A stretch of 64,000 nt of DNA from Alistipes putredinis DSM 17216 (GCF_000154465.1 NZ_DS499579.1:558001-622000); one strand, 5' to 3'. Shown: positions 8,097 through 17,432, counted from the first letter of the stretch. Notes: a model not told the origin generated them from the letters alone. Program-made: numbers and translations.

Positions 8097-8402
8097 TCAG
8101 AGAGTGACCTCCTTCCAGCCCGAGCGGGTCAGATCGACGCAGCCGTTTTTTCGGAAGCGGACACCTTCCGCCTCGAGCATCGGACGTTGCTCCGTCCAAT
8201 GGGGTGCGGTTCTGCCTGCGCTGTTCACGACCCGGTGGCAGGGAAGTCCGGCGGGAGCCGCTGCCAGCGCATGTCCCACGCGGCGGGCATATCCCGGCAT
8301 GCCGATCAGCCGGGCGATCTGTCCGTAGGTCGTTACGCGCCCTGCGGGAATTTGCGCCACGACCGAATAGACTTCCGCGTCGAATCCTTCGGGAAGGGCC
8401 AT
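8097..8402 (-). CDS. MGMT-family protein (alkyltransferase DNA-binding domain only)
   Basis: The 101-aa product is the C-terminal domain of O6-alkylguanine-DNA alkyltransferases without the N-terminal domain. The helix-turn-helix region (GRVTTYGQIARLIGMPGYARRVGHAL) is clear. The active-site motif reads LPCHRVVNSAGR, so the acceptor cysteine is present; alkyltransferase-like proteins (ATLs) usually have Trp there. It could be a minimal alkyltransferase or a lesion-sensing ATL relative. It lies 12 nt downstream of prfA, and the next gene is 47 nt further on. Confidence 0.85.
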   Translation of the reverse strand: MALPEGFDAEVYSVVAQIPAGRVTTYGQIARLIGMPGYARRVGHALAAAPAGLPCHRVVNSAGRTAPHWTEQRPMLEAEGVRFRKNGCVDLTRSGWKEVTL

Positions 8403-8414
8403 GTCGGAGGTGTG

Positions 8415-9500
8415 TTAGAGTTCGCTCTCCTTGAGGCGCTCGGCGTTTTCCGCTACGATCAGATGGTCGATGCAGTCCTGGATGTCGCCGTCCATGAAGG
8501 CCGACAGGTTGTAGATCGTGTAGTTGATGCGGTGGTCGGTGATGCGCCCCTGCGGGTAGTTGTAGGTGCGGATCTTGGCCGAACGGTCGCCCGTCGAAAC
8601 CATCGTCTTGCGCTTCGAGGCGATTTCGTCGAGGTATTTCGAATATTCGAGGTTGAAGACGCGGGTGCGAAGTTCTTCGAAAGCCTTGTCGAAGTTCTTG
8701 AGCTGCGATTTCTGGTCCTGGCACTGCACGACGATACCGGTCGGGATGTGCGTCAGGCGGATCGCCGAGTAGGTCGTATTGACCGACTGTCCGCCGGGGC
8801 CCGAAGCGCAGAAGATATCCTTGCGGATGTCGTTCATCGAGATTTCTACGTCGAACTCCTCGGCTTCGGGCAGCACGGCCACCGAAGCGGCCGAGGTGTG
8901 GACGCGGCCCTGCGTTTCGGTCTGGGGTACGCGCTGCACGCGATGTACGCCCGATTCGTATTTGAGCGTACCATAGACATTGTTGCCCGTGACTTTCATC
9001 ACGACCTCCTTGTATCCGCCGGCCGTGCCTTCCGAGAAGGAGGTGATTTCGTACTTCCAGCCTTTGGATTCGATGTATTTGGTGTACATGCGCATCAGGT
9101 CGCCGGCGAAGATGGCGGCTTCGTCGCCGCCCGTGCCGCCGCGGATCTCGACGATCGCGTTTTTCGCATCCTGCGGGTCCTTGGGAATCAACAGGAGTTT
9201 GATCTCCTCTTCGAGGGTTTCGATCTTCGGTTCCAGTTCCGCGATCTCCCCGCGTGCCATTTCGCGCATCTCCTCGTCCTTGTCGTTGGCCAGGATGTCT
9301 TTGGCTTCGGCCAGGTTGGCGATGGCCGTGCGGTAGCGTTCCGAGGCTTCGATGATCGGTTCCAGCTCCCGGTATTCCTTGTTGAATTGGATGAACTGCT
9401 TGACGTCGGCGATCACTTCGGGATCGGTGAGTTTCTGGCCGATCTCTTCGTATTTGAGCTTCAGACCGTCCAGTCTGGTGAGTATGGAATTGTCTGCCAT
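8415..9500 (-). CDS. prfA: Peptide chain release factor 1
   Basis: RF1 recognises UAA and UAG in the ribosomal A site and triggers peptidyl-tRNA hydrolysis. The 361-aa product has the normal length. The stop-codon-reading PxT motif is PQT at residues 192-194 within VQRVPQTETQGRVHTSAA. The catalytic GGQ is at 236-238 (SGPGGQSVNTT), its Gln being the HemK/PrmC methylation site; prmC is not adjacent. It heads a minus-strand operon with an MGMT-like protein, the TonB_C protein and menA. Its upstream repeat carries TATCTTTG boxes at 9518-9525 and 9590-9597. Confidence 0.97.
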   Translation of the reverse strand: MADNSILTRLDGLKLKYEEIGQKLTDPEVIADVKQFIQFNKEYRELEPIIEASERYRTAIANLAEAKDILANDKDEEMREMARGEIAELEPKIETLEEEIKLLLIPKDPQDAKNAIVEIRGGTGGDEAAIFAGDLMRMYTKYIESKGWKYEITSFSEGTAGGYKEVVMKVTGNNVYGTLKYESGVHRVQRVPQTETQGRVHTSAASVAVLPEAEEFDVEISMNDIRKDIFCASGPGGQSVNTTYSAIRLTHIPTGIVVQCQDQKSQLKNFDKAFEELRTRVFNLEYSKYLDEIASKRKTMVSTGDRSAKIRTYNYPQGRITDHRINYTIYNLSAFMDGDIQDCIDHLIVAENAERLKESEL

Positions 9501-9517
9501 ATAATTTAATTTGGGTA

Positions 9518-9621
9518 CAAAGATAGTGAAAGCCGAGCGAAATCGGGAGAATTTATTCCCAAAGATTTCCGAGATGCCCCTATCTTATGCAAAGATAGTG
9601 CAAGCGGGGAGCAATGCCAAA
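9518..9621 (-). repeat. Promoter-bearing interspersed repeat array upstream of prfA
   Basis: Two copies of the TATCTTTG element face prfA at 9518-9525 and 9590-9597, 72 bp apart. The outer copy has a full promoter: TTTG (CAAA at 9618-9621) and the -7 box are separated by 20 bp. The inner one is 17 nt from the prfA start. The module beyond it (GCCAAATTTATTTG) also flanks the copy at 38953. Confidence 0.8.
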
Positions 9622-9837
9622 TTTATTTGGATTTGTCCCGGCCCGTGCTCTCCCGGCAAGACCGTGCTGCGCGGTGAATGTCGGAATTCCGCTTCGGATT
9701 ATCGGTTATCCCCATATATGGCGACGCATTTTCCGGGGAGGGCGCCCCGGGAAAATCCCCAATACGCGGGGTTGTCCGCCGTCGGAAAATCCGCGTCCTT
9801 TGCAACAGGAAGTTCACTCATAAAACCAAATAAAAAG

Positions 9838-10326
9838 ATGACAGGAATTTTTTTCGGCAGCACGACCGGGACTACGGAGTCCGTAGCTGCCAGGATCGCC
9901 GAGCGGCTCGGCGTAGCACAGGCCGATGTGCATAATGTGGCGGCTGCGTCCGTCGAAGATGTGAAGAAATACGATCTGCTGCTGTTGGGGTCATCGACCT
10001 GGGGCAGCGGAGAGTTGCAGGACGACTGGCCGGGATTTCTCGACAAGTTGGGGAAGGAAGACCTCTCCGGCCGCCGCGTGGCGCTGTTCGGCTGCGGCGA
10101 TGCGGGTATTTACAGCGATACTTTCTGCGATGCGATGGCCGAAATTCGGGACGGACTGGCTTCGACGGGCTGCACGTTCGTCGGGGGATTCGACGCCGAG
10201 GAGTATCCGGGGTGCGGTTCGCGGCTGTGTCAGGACGGAGAGGCGATCGGCTGGGCCGTGGACGACAGCGCGTCGGACGCCGAGAACCAGATGCGGATGG
10301 AGTTGTGGATCGCCGCCATCGGCTAA
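9838..10326 (+). CDS. fldA: Flavodoxin
   Basis: Flavodoxin carries one FMN and passes low-potential electrons to partners such as pyruvate oxidoreductase, often replacing ferredoxin when iron is scarce. The 162-aa product is a long-chain flavodoxin. The FMN phosphate loop GSTTGTT is at residues 7-13, followed by LLLGSSTWGSGELQDDW and VALFGCGDAGIYSDTFCDA, which form the flavin-binding loops. The start at 9838 gives the standard N-terminus MTGIFFGS; the frame is open further upstream into repeat DNA. A DUF2023 gene follows 11 nt later. Confidence 0.95.
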   Translation: MTGIFFGSTTGTTESVAARIAERLGVAQADVHNVAAASVEDVKKYDLLLLGSSTWGSGELQDDWPGFLDKLGKEDLSGRRVALFGCGDAGIYSDTFCDAMAEIRDGLASTGCTFVGGFDAEEYPGCGSRLCQDGEAIGWAVDDSASDAENQMRMELWIAAIG

Positions 10327-10337
10327 AACCGAATGCC

Positions 10338-10706
10338 ATGAGTGCCGGGGATTTCAGCCGATACGACAATATGAAGATGCTGCTGCATCATATCTACGAA
10401 TTCCGTAAGGGCGTTCGGGATCTGGTGCTCTGCACGCTGTGCCCGACCTGTGCCGGGCTGCTGATCGAACGGCTTCGCAGTCAGGGTATCGACTATCTGT
10501 TGCAGCCGGTAACGGAGCAGAAGGTCAATCTCTATTTCGGCAAGCGTAGCTGCCTGGACGCCGTGCAGACGTTCGTCGATAAACCGCTGAACAAACTGAC
10601 TCCCGAGGAGGATTTCATGCTGGGCATCATGTTGGGTTATGATATTTCGATGCAGTGCGAACGCTACTGCAAGCGTAAATTTCATCTGTCCGGTCTGATC
10701 GCCTGA
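10338..10706 (+). CDS. DUF2023 family protein, flavodoxin neighbour
   Basis: The 122-aa protein contains LLHHIYEFRKGVRDLVLCTL and a CPTCAG motif (residues near 37-42), and ends with CERYCKRKFHL. It resembles the uncharacterised DUF2023 family, often found with flavodoxin in Bacteroidetes. An alternative start at 10371 would remove 11 residues. With its four or five cysteines it could bind a metal or act in redox contact with the flavodoxin, but that is inference from context. A strong hairpin follows 18 nt after the stop codon. Confidence 0.75.
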   Translation: MSAGDFSRYDNMKMLLHHIYEFRKGVRDLVLCTLCPTCAGLLIERLRSQGIDYLLQPVTEQKVNLYFGKRSCLDAVQTFVDKPLNKLTPEEDFMLGIMLGYDISMQCERYCKRKFHLSGLIA

Positions 10707-10723
10707 TCGCGGAGCGGTTAAAA

Positions 10724-10759
10724 GATTCGGGGGAGAAGTTTTCGCTTCTCCCCCGAATC
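10724..10759. terminator. Hairpin terminator between convergent DUF2023 and leuS genes
   Basis: A perfect 15-bp stem (GATTCGGGGGAGAAG / CTTCTCCCCCGAATC) with a 6-nt loop lies between the convergent genes. On the minus strand it is followed by TTTTAACC, so it mainly serves leuS and may work both ways. Confidence 0.85.
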
Positions 10760-10781
10760 GCATATTCCGCAGAGCGGTCGT

Positions 10782-13538
10782 TTAGATTACGATGTTGATG
10801 ATTTTGCCCGGTACGACGATGATCTTTTTCGGGGCCTTGCCTTCGAGCCACTTCTGCGCTTCGTCCGTGCGTACGATGTCCGCCTGGATGTCGGCCGGGG
10901 AGAGCGTCAGGGCGTATTCCTTTTTGAAACGCAGCTTTCCATTGACCGAAACCGGATATTCGAACGAACTTTCCACGAGGTATTTCTCCTCGCAGACGGG
11001 GTATTGCGCGTCGCAGACCGAGGTCGTGTGTCCCAGCGTGTGCCACAGCTCCTCGGCGATGTGCGGTGCGAAGGGGGCGAGCAGCACGGTCAGCGGTTCG
11101 AGGATCTCGCGCTTCGGGCAGCCGCCCAACTCGTTCAGGCAGATCATGAAAGCGGCGACCGAGGTGTTGAACGAGAAATTTTCGATGTCCTCGCGCACCT
11201 TTTTTATCGTTTTATGAAGCGTCTTCAGCTCTTTATCCGTGGCTTTTTCGTCCGTAAGGATCAGTTGTCCTTCGCGGTTGTAGAAGAGGGCCCAGAAACG
11301 GCGCAGGAATTTATGCACGCCGTCGATGCCGTTCGTGTCCCACGGTTTCGACTGTTCGAGCGGGCCGAGGAACATCTCGTACATGCGCAGTGTGTCGGCG
11401 CCGTAGTTATCGACGATGTAGTCGGGGTTCACGACGTTGAACATCGACTTCGACATCTTTTCGATCGCCCAGCCGCAGACGTACCTGCCCTCTTCGAGGA
11501 TGAACTCCGCATCCTTGAATTCGGGGCGCCATGCGCGGAACGCGTCGAGATCGAGTATGTCGTTGCGCACGATGTTCACATCGACGTGGATCTCCTGGGT
11601 TTTGTACTGGTCTTTCAGTCCGAGCGATACGAATTTGTTGGTGCCGACCACGCGATAGACGAAATTCGAACGGCCCTGGATCATACCCTGATTGACGAGT
11701 TTCTTGAACGGCTCCGGTTCGCAGACATATCCCAGGTCGTAGAGGAACATGTTCCAGAAGCGCGAATACATCAGGTGCCCTGTCGCGTGTTCGATGCCGC
11801 CGACGTAGAGATCGACGTTGCGCCAGTATTCGTTGGCGGCGCGGCCCACGAGCGCCCGGTCGTTGTGCGGGTCCATGTAGCGCAGGTAGTAGGCCGACGA
11901 TCCGGCGAATCCGGGCATCGTGGATACTTCGAGGGGATAGCCTTCGGGCGTCGTCCACTCCTTGACGCGGGCCAGGGGCGGTTCGCCCTGTTCGGTCGGG
12001 CCGAAGTTGTCGATCGGCGGCAGCTCCAGCGGCAGCCGCTCTTCCGGCAGCGGATAGGCCGTGCCTTCCTTGTAGTAGATCGGGAACGGCTCGCCCCAGT
12101 AGCGCTGACGCGAGAAGATGGCGTCGCGCAGGCGGTAGTTCACTAACCGGCGGCCCAATCCGCGTCGCTCGATTTCGCCCAGGATGCGACCGATCGCCTC
12201 CTTTACATCGAGTCCGTCGAGCAGATCCGAGTTGATCAGTTTGCCCGATTTGGCGTCGTAGGACTCTTTCTCGATGTCGCCGCCCTCGACGACCGGGATG
12301 ATCTCCAGCCCGAAATGGCGGGCGAAGGCGTAGTCGCGCGAGTCATGGGCAGGAACAGCCATGATCGCCCCCGTGCCGTAGCCAGCCAGCACGTAGTCCG
12401 AAATGTAGATCGGAATCGCCTTGCCCGTGAAAGGGTTGATCGCATAGGAGCCTGTCGCTACACCGCTTACGCGCTTGGTTTCGGCGATGCGCTCCCGCTC
12501 GGAGCGTTTCTTCGCCTGGGCGATGTACTCCTCGACGGCGGCCCGTTGTTCGGGCGTGGTAAGGTCGTGAACCCATTCGTGCTCCGGAGCGATGACCATG
12601 AAGGTAACGCCGAAGATCGTGTCGGGACGCGTGGTGAATATCTCGAGTTTTCGGTCGGAGCCCTGGATGTCGAAGAAGACCTGGGCGCCTTCCGAACGGC
12701 CGATCCAGTTGCGTTGGATCTCCTTCAGCGAGTCGCTCCACTCGAGCCGTTCCAGTCCGTCGAGCATCCGCTGGGCGTAGGCCGTTACGCGGAGCAGCCA
12801 CTGTTTCATCTGCTTCTGTTCGACGGGAAAGCCGCCGCGTTCGGAGAGTCCGTCCTTCACCTCGTCGTTGGCCAGTACCGTGCCCAGCTGCGGACACCAA
12901 TTGACCATCGTGTCGGCGCGGAACGCCAGGCGGTAGTTCTGGAGGATCTGTTCGCGTTCCTCTTCGGTTTTGGATTTCCATTCGTCGGCCGTGAAACGCA
13001 TCTCCTGCGTGCAGGCGGCGTCGAGTCCTTCGGTGCCCTGCGCCTCGAAACGGGCGACGAGTTTTTCGATCGGTTCGGCCTTGTCCGTACTGCGGTCGTA
13101 GTAGTGTTTGAACATCTCCAGAAAGGCCCACTGGGTCCATTTGTAATAGGAGGGATCGCAGGTGCGGACCTCACGGTGCCAGTCGAACGAGAAGCCGATC
13201 TTGTCGAGCTGTTCCCGGTAGCGGGCGATGTTCCGTTCGGTCGTTACGGCAGGGTGCTGCCCCGTCTGAATGGCGTACTGTTCGGCAGGCAGGCCGAAAG
13301 CGTCGTAGCCCATCGGATGAAGTACGTTGAAGCCGCAAAGCCGTTTGTAGCGCGAGTAGATGTCCGAAGCGATATAGCCCAGCGGGTGTCCGACGTGCAG
13401 ACCCGCACCCGAAGGGTAGGGGAACATGTCGAGCACGTAGAATTTGGGACGTGTGGGATCGGCTTCCACGCGATAGGTTTCCTCTTCCTGCCAGCGGCGC
13501 TGCCACTTGGCTTCTATCTCTTTGAAATTGTACTCCAT
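10782..13538 (-). CDS. leuS: Leucine--tRNA ligase
   Basis: LeuRS charges tRNA-Leu. The 918-aa class Ia synthetase has the HIGH motif as HVGH at residues 48-51 and KMSKS near residue 694 (EKMSKSMFN). The CP1 editing domain, which hydrolyses mischarged tRNA, is present with TTRPDTIFGVTF and the GTGAIMAVPAHDSRD motif. The ATG at 13538 (MEYNFKEIEAKWQ) gives the normal N-terminus; an in-frame ATG at 13568 would start inside the promoter repeat. Three repeat copies with TATCTTTG boxes lie upstream. It is probably monocistronic. Confidence 0.97.
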   Translation of the reverse strand: MEYNFKEIEAKWQRRWQEEETYRVEADPTRPKFYVLDMFPYPSGAGLHVGHPLGYIASDIYSRYKRLCGFNVLHPMGYDAFGLPAEQYAIQTGQHPAVTTERNIARYREQLDKIGFSFDWHREVRTCDPSYYKWTQWAFLEMFKHYYDRSTDKAEPIEKLVARFEAQGTEGLDAACTQEMRFTADEWKSKTEEEREQILQNYRLAFRADTMVNWCPQLGTVLANDEVKDGLSERGGFPVEQKQMKQWLLRVTAYAQRMLDGLERLEWSDSLKEIQRNWIGRSEGAQVFFDIQGSDRKLEIFTTRPDTIFGVTFMVIAPEHEWVHDLTTPEQRAAVEEYIAQAKKRSERERIAETKRVSGVATGSYAINPFTGKAIPIYISDYVLAGYGTGAIMAVPAHDSRDYAFARHFGLEIIPVVEGGDIEKESYDAKSGKLINSDLLDGLDVKEAIGRILGEIERRGLGRRLVNYRLRDAIFSRQRYWGEPFPIYYKEGTAYPLPEERLPLELPPIDNFGPTEQGEPPLARVKEWTTPEGYPLEVSTMPGFAGSSAYYLRYMDPHNDRALVGRAANEYWRNVDLYVGGIEHATGHLMYSRFWNMFLYDLGYVCEPEPFKKLVNQGMIQGRSNFVYRVVGTNKFVSLGLKDQYKTQEIHVDVNIVRNDILDLDAFRAWRPEFKDAEFILEEGRYVCGWAIEKMSKSMFNVVNPDYIVDNYGADTLRMYEMFLGPLEQSKPWDTNGIDGVHKFLRRFWALFYNREGQLILTDEKATDKELKTLHKTIKKVREDIENFSFNTSVAAFMICLNELGGCPKREILEPLTVLLAPFAPHIAEELWHTLGHTTSVCDAQYPVCEEKYLVESSFEYPVSVNGKLRFKKEYALTLSPADIQADIVRTDEAQKWLEGKAPKKIIVVPGKIINIVI

Positions 13539-13565
13539 AGGTTTGAATTGTTTTCGTTTCAGGGG

Positions 13566-13770
13566 CAAAGATAGTGAAAGCCCGGCGAAATCGGGAGAAT
13601 TTATTCTCCAAGATTTCCGAACAGCCTCCTGTCTTCTGCAAAGATAGTGAAAGCCGGAAGAAAATGGGTGCTTGCTCGCAGTTTTCCGAGACGTATTCGA
13701 TCTTCTGCAAAGATAGTGAAAGATGGGGGGCGAGCCAAACTTGTCCGGACCGTATTCTGTCTTCTGTAAA
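13566..13770 (-). repeat. Promoter-bearing interspersed repeat array upstream of leuS
   Basis: Three TATCTTTG boxes facing leuS lie at 13566-13573, 13639-13646 and 13708-13715, spaced 73 and 69 bp. A fourth, decayed copy (TGTCTTCTGTAAA) is near 13759-13770. The outer intact copy has CAAA at 13736-13739, giving TTTG-N20-TATCTTTG. The copies share the flanks TTTCAC before and CAGAAGA after the box. Confidence 0.8.
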
Positions 13771-14310
13771 TGGAGAAAGGAAGCGACGGGCCGGATTTGA
13801 CTTTGAACTTGTTTCTCCGTTTTCCGGATCCGGTATCATTTGTAAATACTCCTTATATTCTTCGTTTATCGGCCTCTTTTCGGGACCCCTGTTCGTTGTA
13901 CGGCGGAGTTCGTATGTCCTCGGTTTCCGTTTCGGGTCCGGTCCCGCCTTCCTGTACGGAAAGATGGCGGAAGCCGGAGACGGATCGAAATTTTTTGATT
14001 GAGAGAGGCTTGCCCTTTGCTTCGGAGAATTGGGGTGAAAGACCCGGATGAGCTGTCCGGGTGTCGTAGTGGAGCCTGTGTTTTGGTGAGACGGGAGGTC
14101 GGCTGGAGGCCGAAAGACTATTTCGCGGAGAGCAGATAGGTTTTATTGTCAGTAAGTTGCGGATTTGTATATAAGTATTATGTTATATGTTTATAAATTC
14201 TATAAATAAAAAGAATCGATAAAAGGGCTGAAATGGGCTAAAATGCTGAAAAATCGGGCTGGAACGGCAAAAAATATTGCACTTATATATGGCGGTTCGG
14301 AATTTTTGCG
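13771..14310. other. Intergenic region without a supported gene
   Basis: Open frames here (for example 13770-14051) show no recognisable product. The left part is GC-rich; from about 14130 it becomes A/T-rich toward the rpsL promoter, with runs such as TATATAAGTATTATG. No tRNA-like or strong hairpin element was seen. Confidence 0.5.
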
Positions 14311-14318
14311 TATCTTTG
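14311..14318 (+). promoter_or_regulatory. -7 box of the str operon promoter
   Basis: TATCTTTG sits 65 bp upstream of the rpsL start codon. There is no clean TTTG at the expected -33 distance; the region between is A/T-rich. This is the only good -7 box close to rpsL. Confidence 0.55.
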
Positions 14319-14383
14319 CAGTCCATTTTGGACAATGGAGATTGAAATTCAAACCATTTATTAAAGGACAAAAACAGTAAGAA

Positions 14384-14788
14384 ATGCCTACTATTCAACA
14401 GTTAGTGAGAAACGGCCGAGTACGTCTGGAGGACAAGAGCAAGTCCCCCGCACTGGCCGCGTGTCCGCAGCGCCGGGGCGTTTGTACGCGTGTGTACACC
14501 ACGACCCCGAAGAAGCCGAACTCGGCGATGCGTAAGGTGGCGCGTGTAAGATTGACCAATGGCAAGGAGGTCAACGCCTATATCCCCGGAGAAGGCCACA
14601 ACTTGCAGGAACACTCCATCGTGCTGGTTCGCGGCGGTCGTGTGAAGGACCTTCCGGGTGTGCGTTATCATCTGGTGCGCGGTGCTCTCGACTCCGCAGG
14701 TGTGGACGGACGCCGTCAGCGTCGTTCCAAGTACGGTGCAAAACGCCCCAAGGCAGGTGCAGCGGCTCCCGCTAAAGGCAAGAAGTAA
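14384..14788 (+). CDS. rpsL: 30S ribosomal protein S12
   Basis: S12 sits at the decoding centre of the 30S subunit and influences accuracy. The 134-aa product contains TTTPKKPNSAMRK and RGGRVKDLPGVRYH. Lysines at positions 43 and 88, where streptomycin-resistance changes occur, are the susceptible-type residues. The C-terminal tail AGAAAPAKGKK is a little longer than in E. coli. It opens the str operon, followed by rpsG, fusA and rpsJ. Confidence 0.98.
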   Translation: MPTIQQLVRNGRVRLEDKSKSPALAACPQRRGVCTRVYTTTPKKPNSAMRKVARVRLTNGKEVNAYIPGEGHNLQEHSIVLVRGGRVKDLPGVRYHLVRGALDSAGVDGRRQRRSKYGAKRPKAGAAAPAKGKK

Positions 14789-14827
14789 TATCAGGACTAC
14801 GACAAAACATTAATTTAGCCAATAACA

Positions 14828-15304
14828 ATGAGAAAAGCTAAGCCAAAGAAGCGAATTCTACTTCCGGATCCGAAGTTCAGCGATGTCGCAGTAACGCGTT
14901 TCGTGAACAACCTTATGCTGGATGGTAAGAAGAGTATTGCCTATACCATTTTTTATGACTCTCTGGAGTTGGTGGGCAAGAAGATGAAGGATGCTGATAA
15001 ATCTCCGCTGGAAGTCTGGAAACAGGCTCTCGAGAATATCACGCCCCAAGTCGAAGTTAAGTCGAAGCGTATCGGTGGCGCGACATTCCAGGTTCCTATG
15101 GAGGTTCGACCGGAGCGCAAGATTTCGATTTCTATGAAAAACCTTGTCCTTTACTCCCGCAAGCGCGCCGGTAAAACGATGGCTGAGAAACTCGCTGCCG
15201 AAATCGTGGATGCCTACAACCAGCAGGGTGCCGCTTTCAAGCGTAAGGAGGAGATGCACCGTATGGCCGAGGCCAACAAGGCATTTGCACACTTTAGATT
15301 TTAA
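14828..15304 (+). CDS. rpsG: 30S ribosomal protein S7
   Basis: S7 nucleates assembly of the 30S head by binding the 3' major domain of 16S rRNA and contacts the E-site tRNA. The 158-aa product starts MRKAKPKKR and carries the family segment GGATFQVPMEVRPERK and the end MAEANKAFAHFRF. It lies 39 nt after rpsL and 16 nt before fusA. In E. coli S7 represses its own operon; I cannot see an equivalent site here. Confidence 0.98.
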   Translation: MRKAKPKKRILLPDPKFSDVAVTRFVNNLMLDGKKSIAYTIFYDSLELVGKKMKDADKSPLEVWKQALENITPQVEVKSKRIGGATFQVPMEVRPERKISISMKNLVLYSRKRAGKTMAEKLAAEIVDAYNQQGAAFKRKEEMHRMAEANKAFAHFRF

Positions 15305-15320
15305 TTAGGAGATTCGACAG

Positions 15321-17432
15321 ATGGCAAGAGATTTAACTTATACTCGCAATATCGGTATCATGGCTCACATCGATGCCGGTAAGACGACCACCTCGGAACG
15401 AATTCTTTTCTACACGGGTAAAACGCACAAGATCGGCGAAACGCACGAAGGTGCTGCCGTGATGGACTGGATGGTGCAGGAGCAGGAGCGCGGTATTACG
15501 ATTACCTCGGCTGCTACGACCGCTTTCTGGCAGTACAAGGGCCACCAGTACCAGATCAACCTGATCGACACCCCGGGACACGTCGATTTTACGGTCGAGG
15601 TGGAGCGTTCGCTCCGTGTGCTGGACGGCGCTATCGCCACGTTCTGCGCCGTAGGCGGTGTGGAGCCCCAGTCGGAGACCGTTTGGCGTCAGGCCGACAA
15701 ATATAATGTGCCGCGTATCGGTTACGTCAATAAGATGGACCGTACGGGTGCCGATTTCCTGGCCGTTTGCTCTCAGATCAAGGAGCACTTCGGCGCTACG
15801 GCACTTCCGGTCGTTCTTCCGATCGGTGTCGAGGACAAGTTCGAAGGTTTGATAGACCTTATATATAATAACGCGATTTATTATTTCGACGATAAGACCG
15901 TGCGTGATAATTTCGAGGTTCGCGAGATTCCCGAGTCGATGAAGGCCGAGGCTGCCGAATGGCGTGCCAAGCTCATCGAAGAAGTCGCCGCTACGGACGA
16001 TGCGCTGATGGAGAAATTCTTCGAGGATCCCGATTCGATCACTCCCGACGAACTCCTGGCTGCGATCCGTAAAGCTACGATTTCCATGCAGCTCGTGCCG
16101 ATGCTTTGCGGCTCGTCGTTCCACAACAAGGGCGTGCAGAAGCTGCTTGACTATGTGATGGCATTCCTGCCGTCGCCGCTCGATGTGCCTGCGGTCAGGG
16201 GTATAAATCCCAAGACCGATGCGGAGGAAGTGCGTCATGCCAGCGTAGAGGATCCGTTCTGCGGTCTGGCGTTCAAGATCGCTACCGATCCGTTCGTCGG
16301 CCGTCTGTGCTTCGTACGCGTTTATTCGGGTAAGCTCGATGCCGGTTCTTATGTACTTAATTCCCGCAGCGGTAAGCGTGAGCGCATCAGCCGCCTGTAC
16401 CAGATGCACTCCAACAAGCAGAATCCGTTGGAGGTTGTAGAGGCCGGTGATATCTGCGCAGCCGTAGGTTTCAAGGAGATTCGCACGGGCGATACGCTTT
16501 GTGCGGAAGATGCACCCATCGTATTGGAGCAGATGACCTTCCCCGAGCCGGTGATCGGTTTGGCTGTGGAGCCCAAGACGCAGAAAGACCTCGATAAGCT
16601 GGGTATTGCCCTGGGCAAGCTGGCCGAGGAGGATCCTACCTTTACCGTACATACCGACGAGGACAGCGGCCAGACCGTGATCAGCGGTATGGGTGAGTTG
16701 CACCTCGACATCATCGTGGACCGTCTGCGCCGTGAGTTTGGCGTGGAGATCAACCAGGGTGCTCCGCAGGTGAACTACAAGGAGGCGCTGACCAAGACCG
16801 TTCAGCACCGCGAGGTGTTCAAGAAGCAGACGGGCGGTCGCGGTAAGTTCGCCGACATCATTTTCGAAATCGGTCCTGCCGACGAAGGCACGATGGGTCT
16901 TACTTTCGTGGATGAAGTCAAGGGCGGTAACATTCCGAAGGAGTTCATTCCCGCCGTACAGAAAGGTTTTGCCGCAGCGATGGCGAACGGTGCATTGGCC
17001 GGCTACACGATGGACTCGATGAAGGTTACCCTGAAGGACGGTTCGTTCCACCCGGTCGATTCCGACCAGTTGTCTTTCGAAATCTGCGCCCGTAACGGTT
17101 ACCGCAACGCCGCTCCCAAGGCCGGTTCGGTCATCAAGGAGCCGATCATGTCCGTCGAGGTGGTGACGCCCGAGGAGAACATGGGCGACATCATCGGCGA
17201 CCTGAACAAGCGCCGCGGTCAGGTGACGGGTATGGAGTCGAAGGGTAATGCCCGCGTAGTGAAGGCCAAAGTGCCCCTGTCGGAGATGTTCGGTTATGTG
17301 ACCGTGCTCCGTACGATCTCGTCGGGTCGTGCCACCTCTTCGATGGAGTTCTCGCACTTCGAGGAAGTTCCGGCGAACATTGCCAAGGAGGTGATCGAGA
17401 AGGCAAGTGGTAAACGTAAGGAATTAGAATAA
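15321..17432 (+). CDS. fusA: Elongation factor G
   Basis: EF-G is the GTPase that drives translocation. The 703-aa product has the P loop AHIDAGKTT (15-23), DTPGH at 83-87 and NKMD at 137-140, then domains II to V ending GYVTVLRTISSGRATSSMEF. The length is typical. Unlike the E. coli str operon, tuf does not follow; rpsJ comes next, 9 nt later. Bacteroidetes often carry a second EF-G gene; whether this is the sole copy cannot be judged from the window. Confidence 0.98.
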   Translation: MARDLTYTRNIGIMAHIDAGKTTTSERILFYTGKTHKIGETHEGAAVMDWMVQEQERGITITSAATTAFWQYKGHQYQINLIDTPGHVDFTVEVERSLRVLDGAIATFCAVGGVEPQSETVWRQADKYNVPRIGYVNKMDRTGADFLAVCSQIKEHFGATALPVVLPIGVEDKFEGLIDLIYNNAIYYFDDKTVRDNFEVREIPESMKAEAAEWRAKLIEEVAATDDALMEKFFEDPDSITPDELLAAIRKATISMQLVPMLCGSSFHNKGVQKLLDYVMAFLPSPLDVPAVRGINPKTDAEEVRHASVEDPFCGLAFKIATDPFVGRLCFVRVYSGKLDAGSYVLNSRSGKRERISRLYQMHSNKQNPLEVVEAGDICAAVGFKEIRTGDTLCAEDAPIVLEQMTFPEPVIGLAVEPKTQKDLDKLGIALGKLAEEDPTFTVHTDEDSGQTVISGMGELHLDIIVDRLRREFGVEINQGAPQVNYKEALTKTVQHREVFKKQTGGRGKFADIIFEIGPADEGTMGLTFVDEVKGGNIPKEFIPAVQKGFAAAMANGALAGYTMDSMKVTLKDGSFHPVDSDQLSFEICARNGYRNAAPKAGSVIKEPIMSVEVVTPEENMGDIIGDLNKRRGQVTGMESKGNARVVKAKVPLSEMFGYVTVLRTISSGRATSSMEFSHFEEVPANIAKEVIEKASGKRKELE

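Noticed and set aside
13566..13770. CRISPR-like repeat array
   Set aside because: Repeats are degenerate, spacers are shared between loci, each unit contains a promoter box, and no cas genes are present.
15333..17357. 674-codon minus-strand ORF opposite fusA
   Set aside because: Shadow of the highly biased codon use of fusA.
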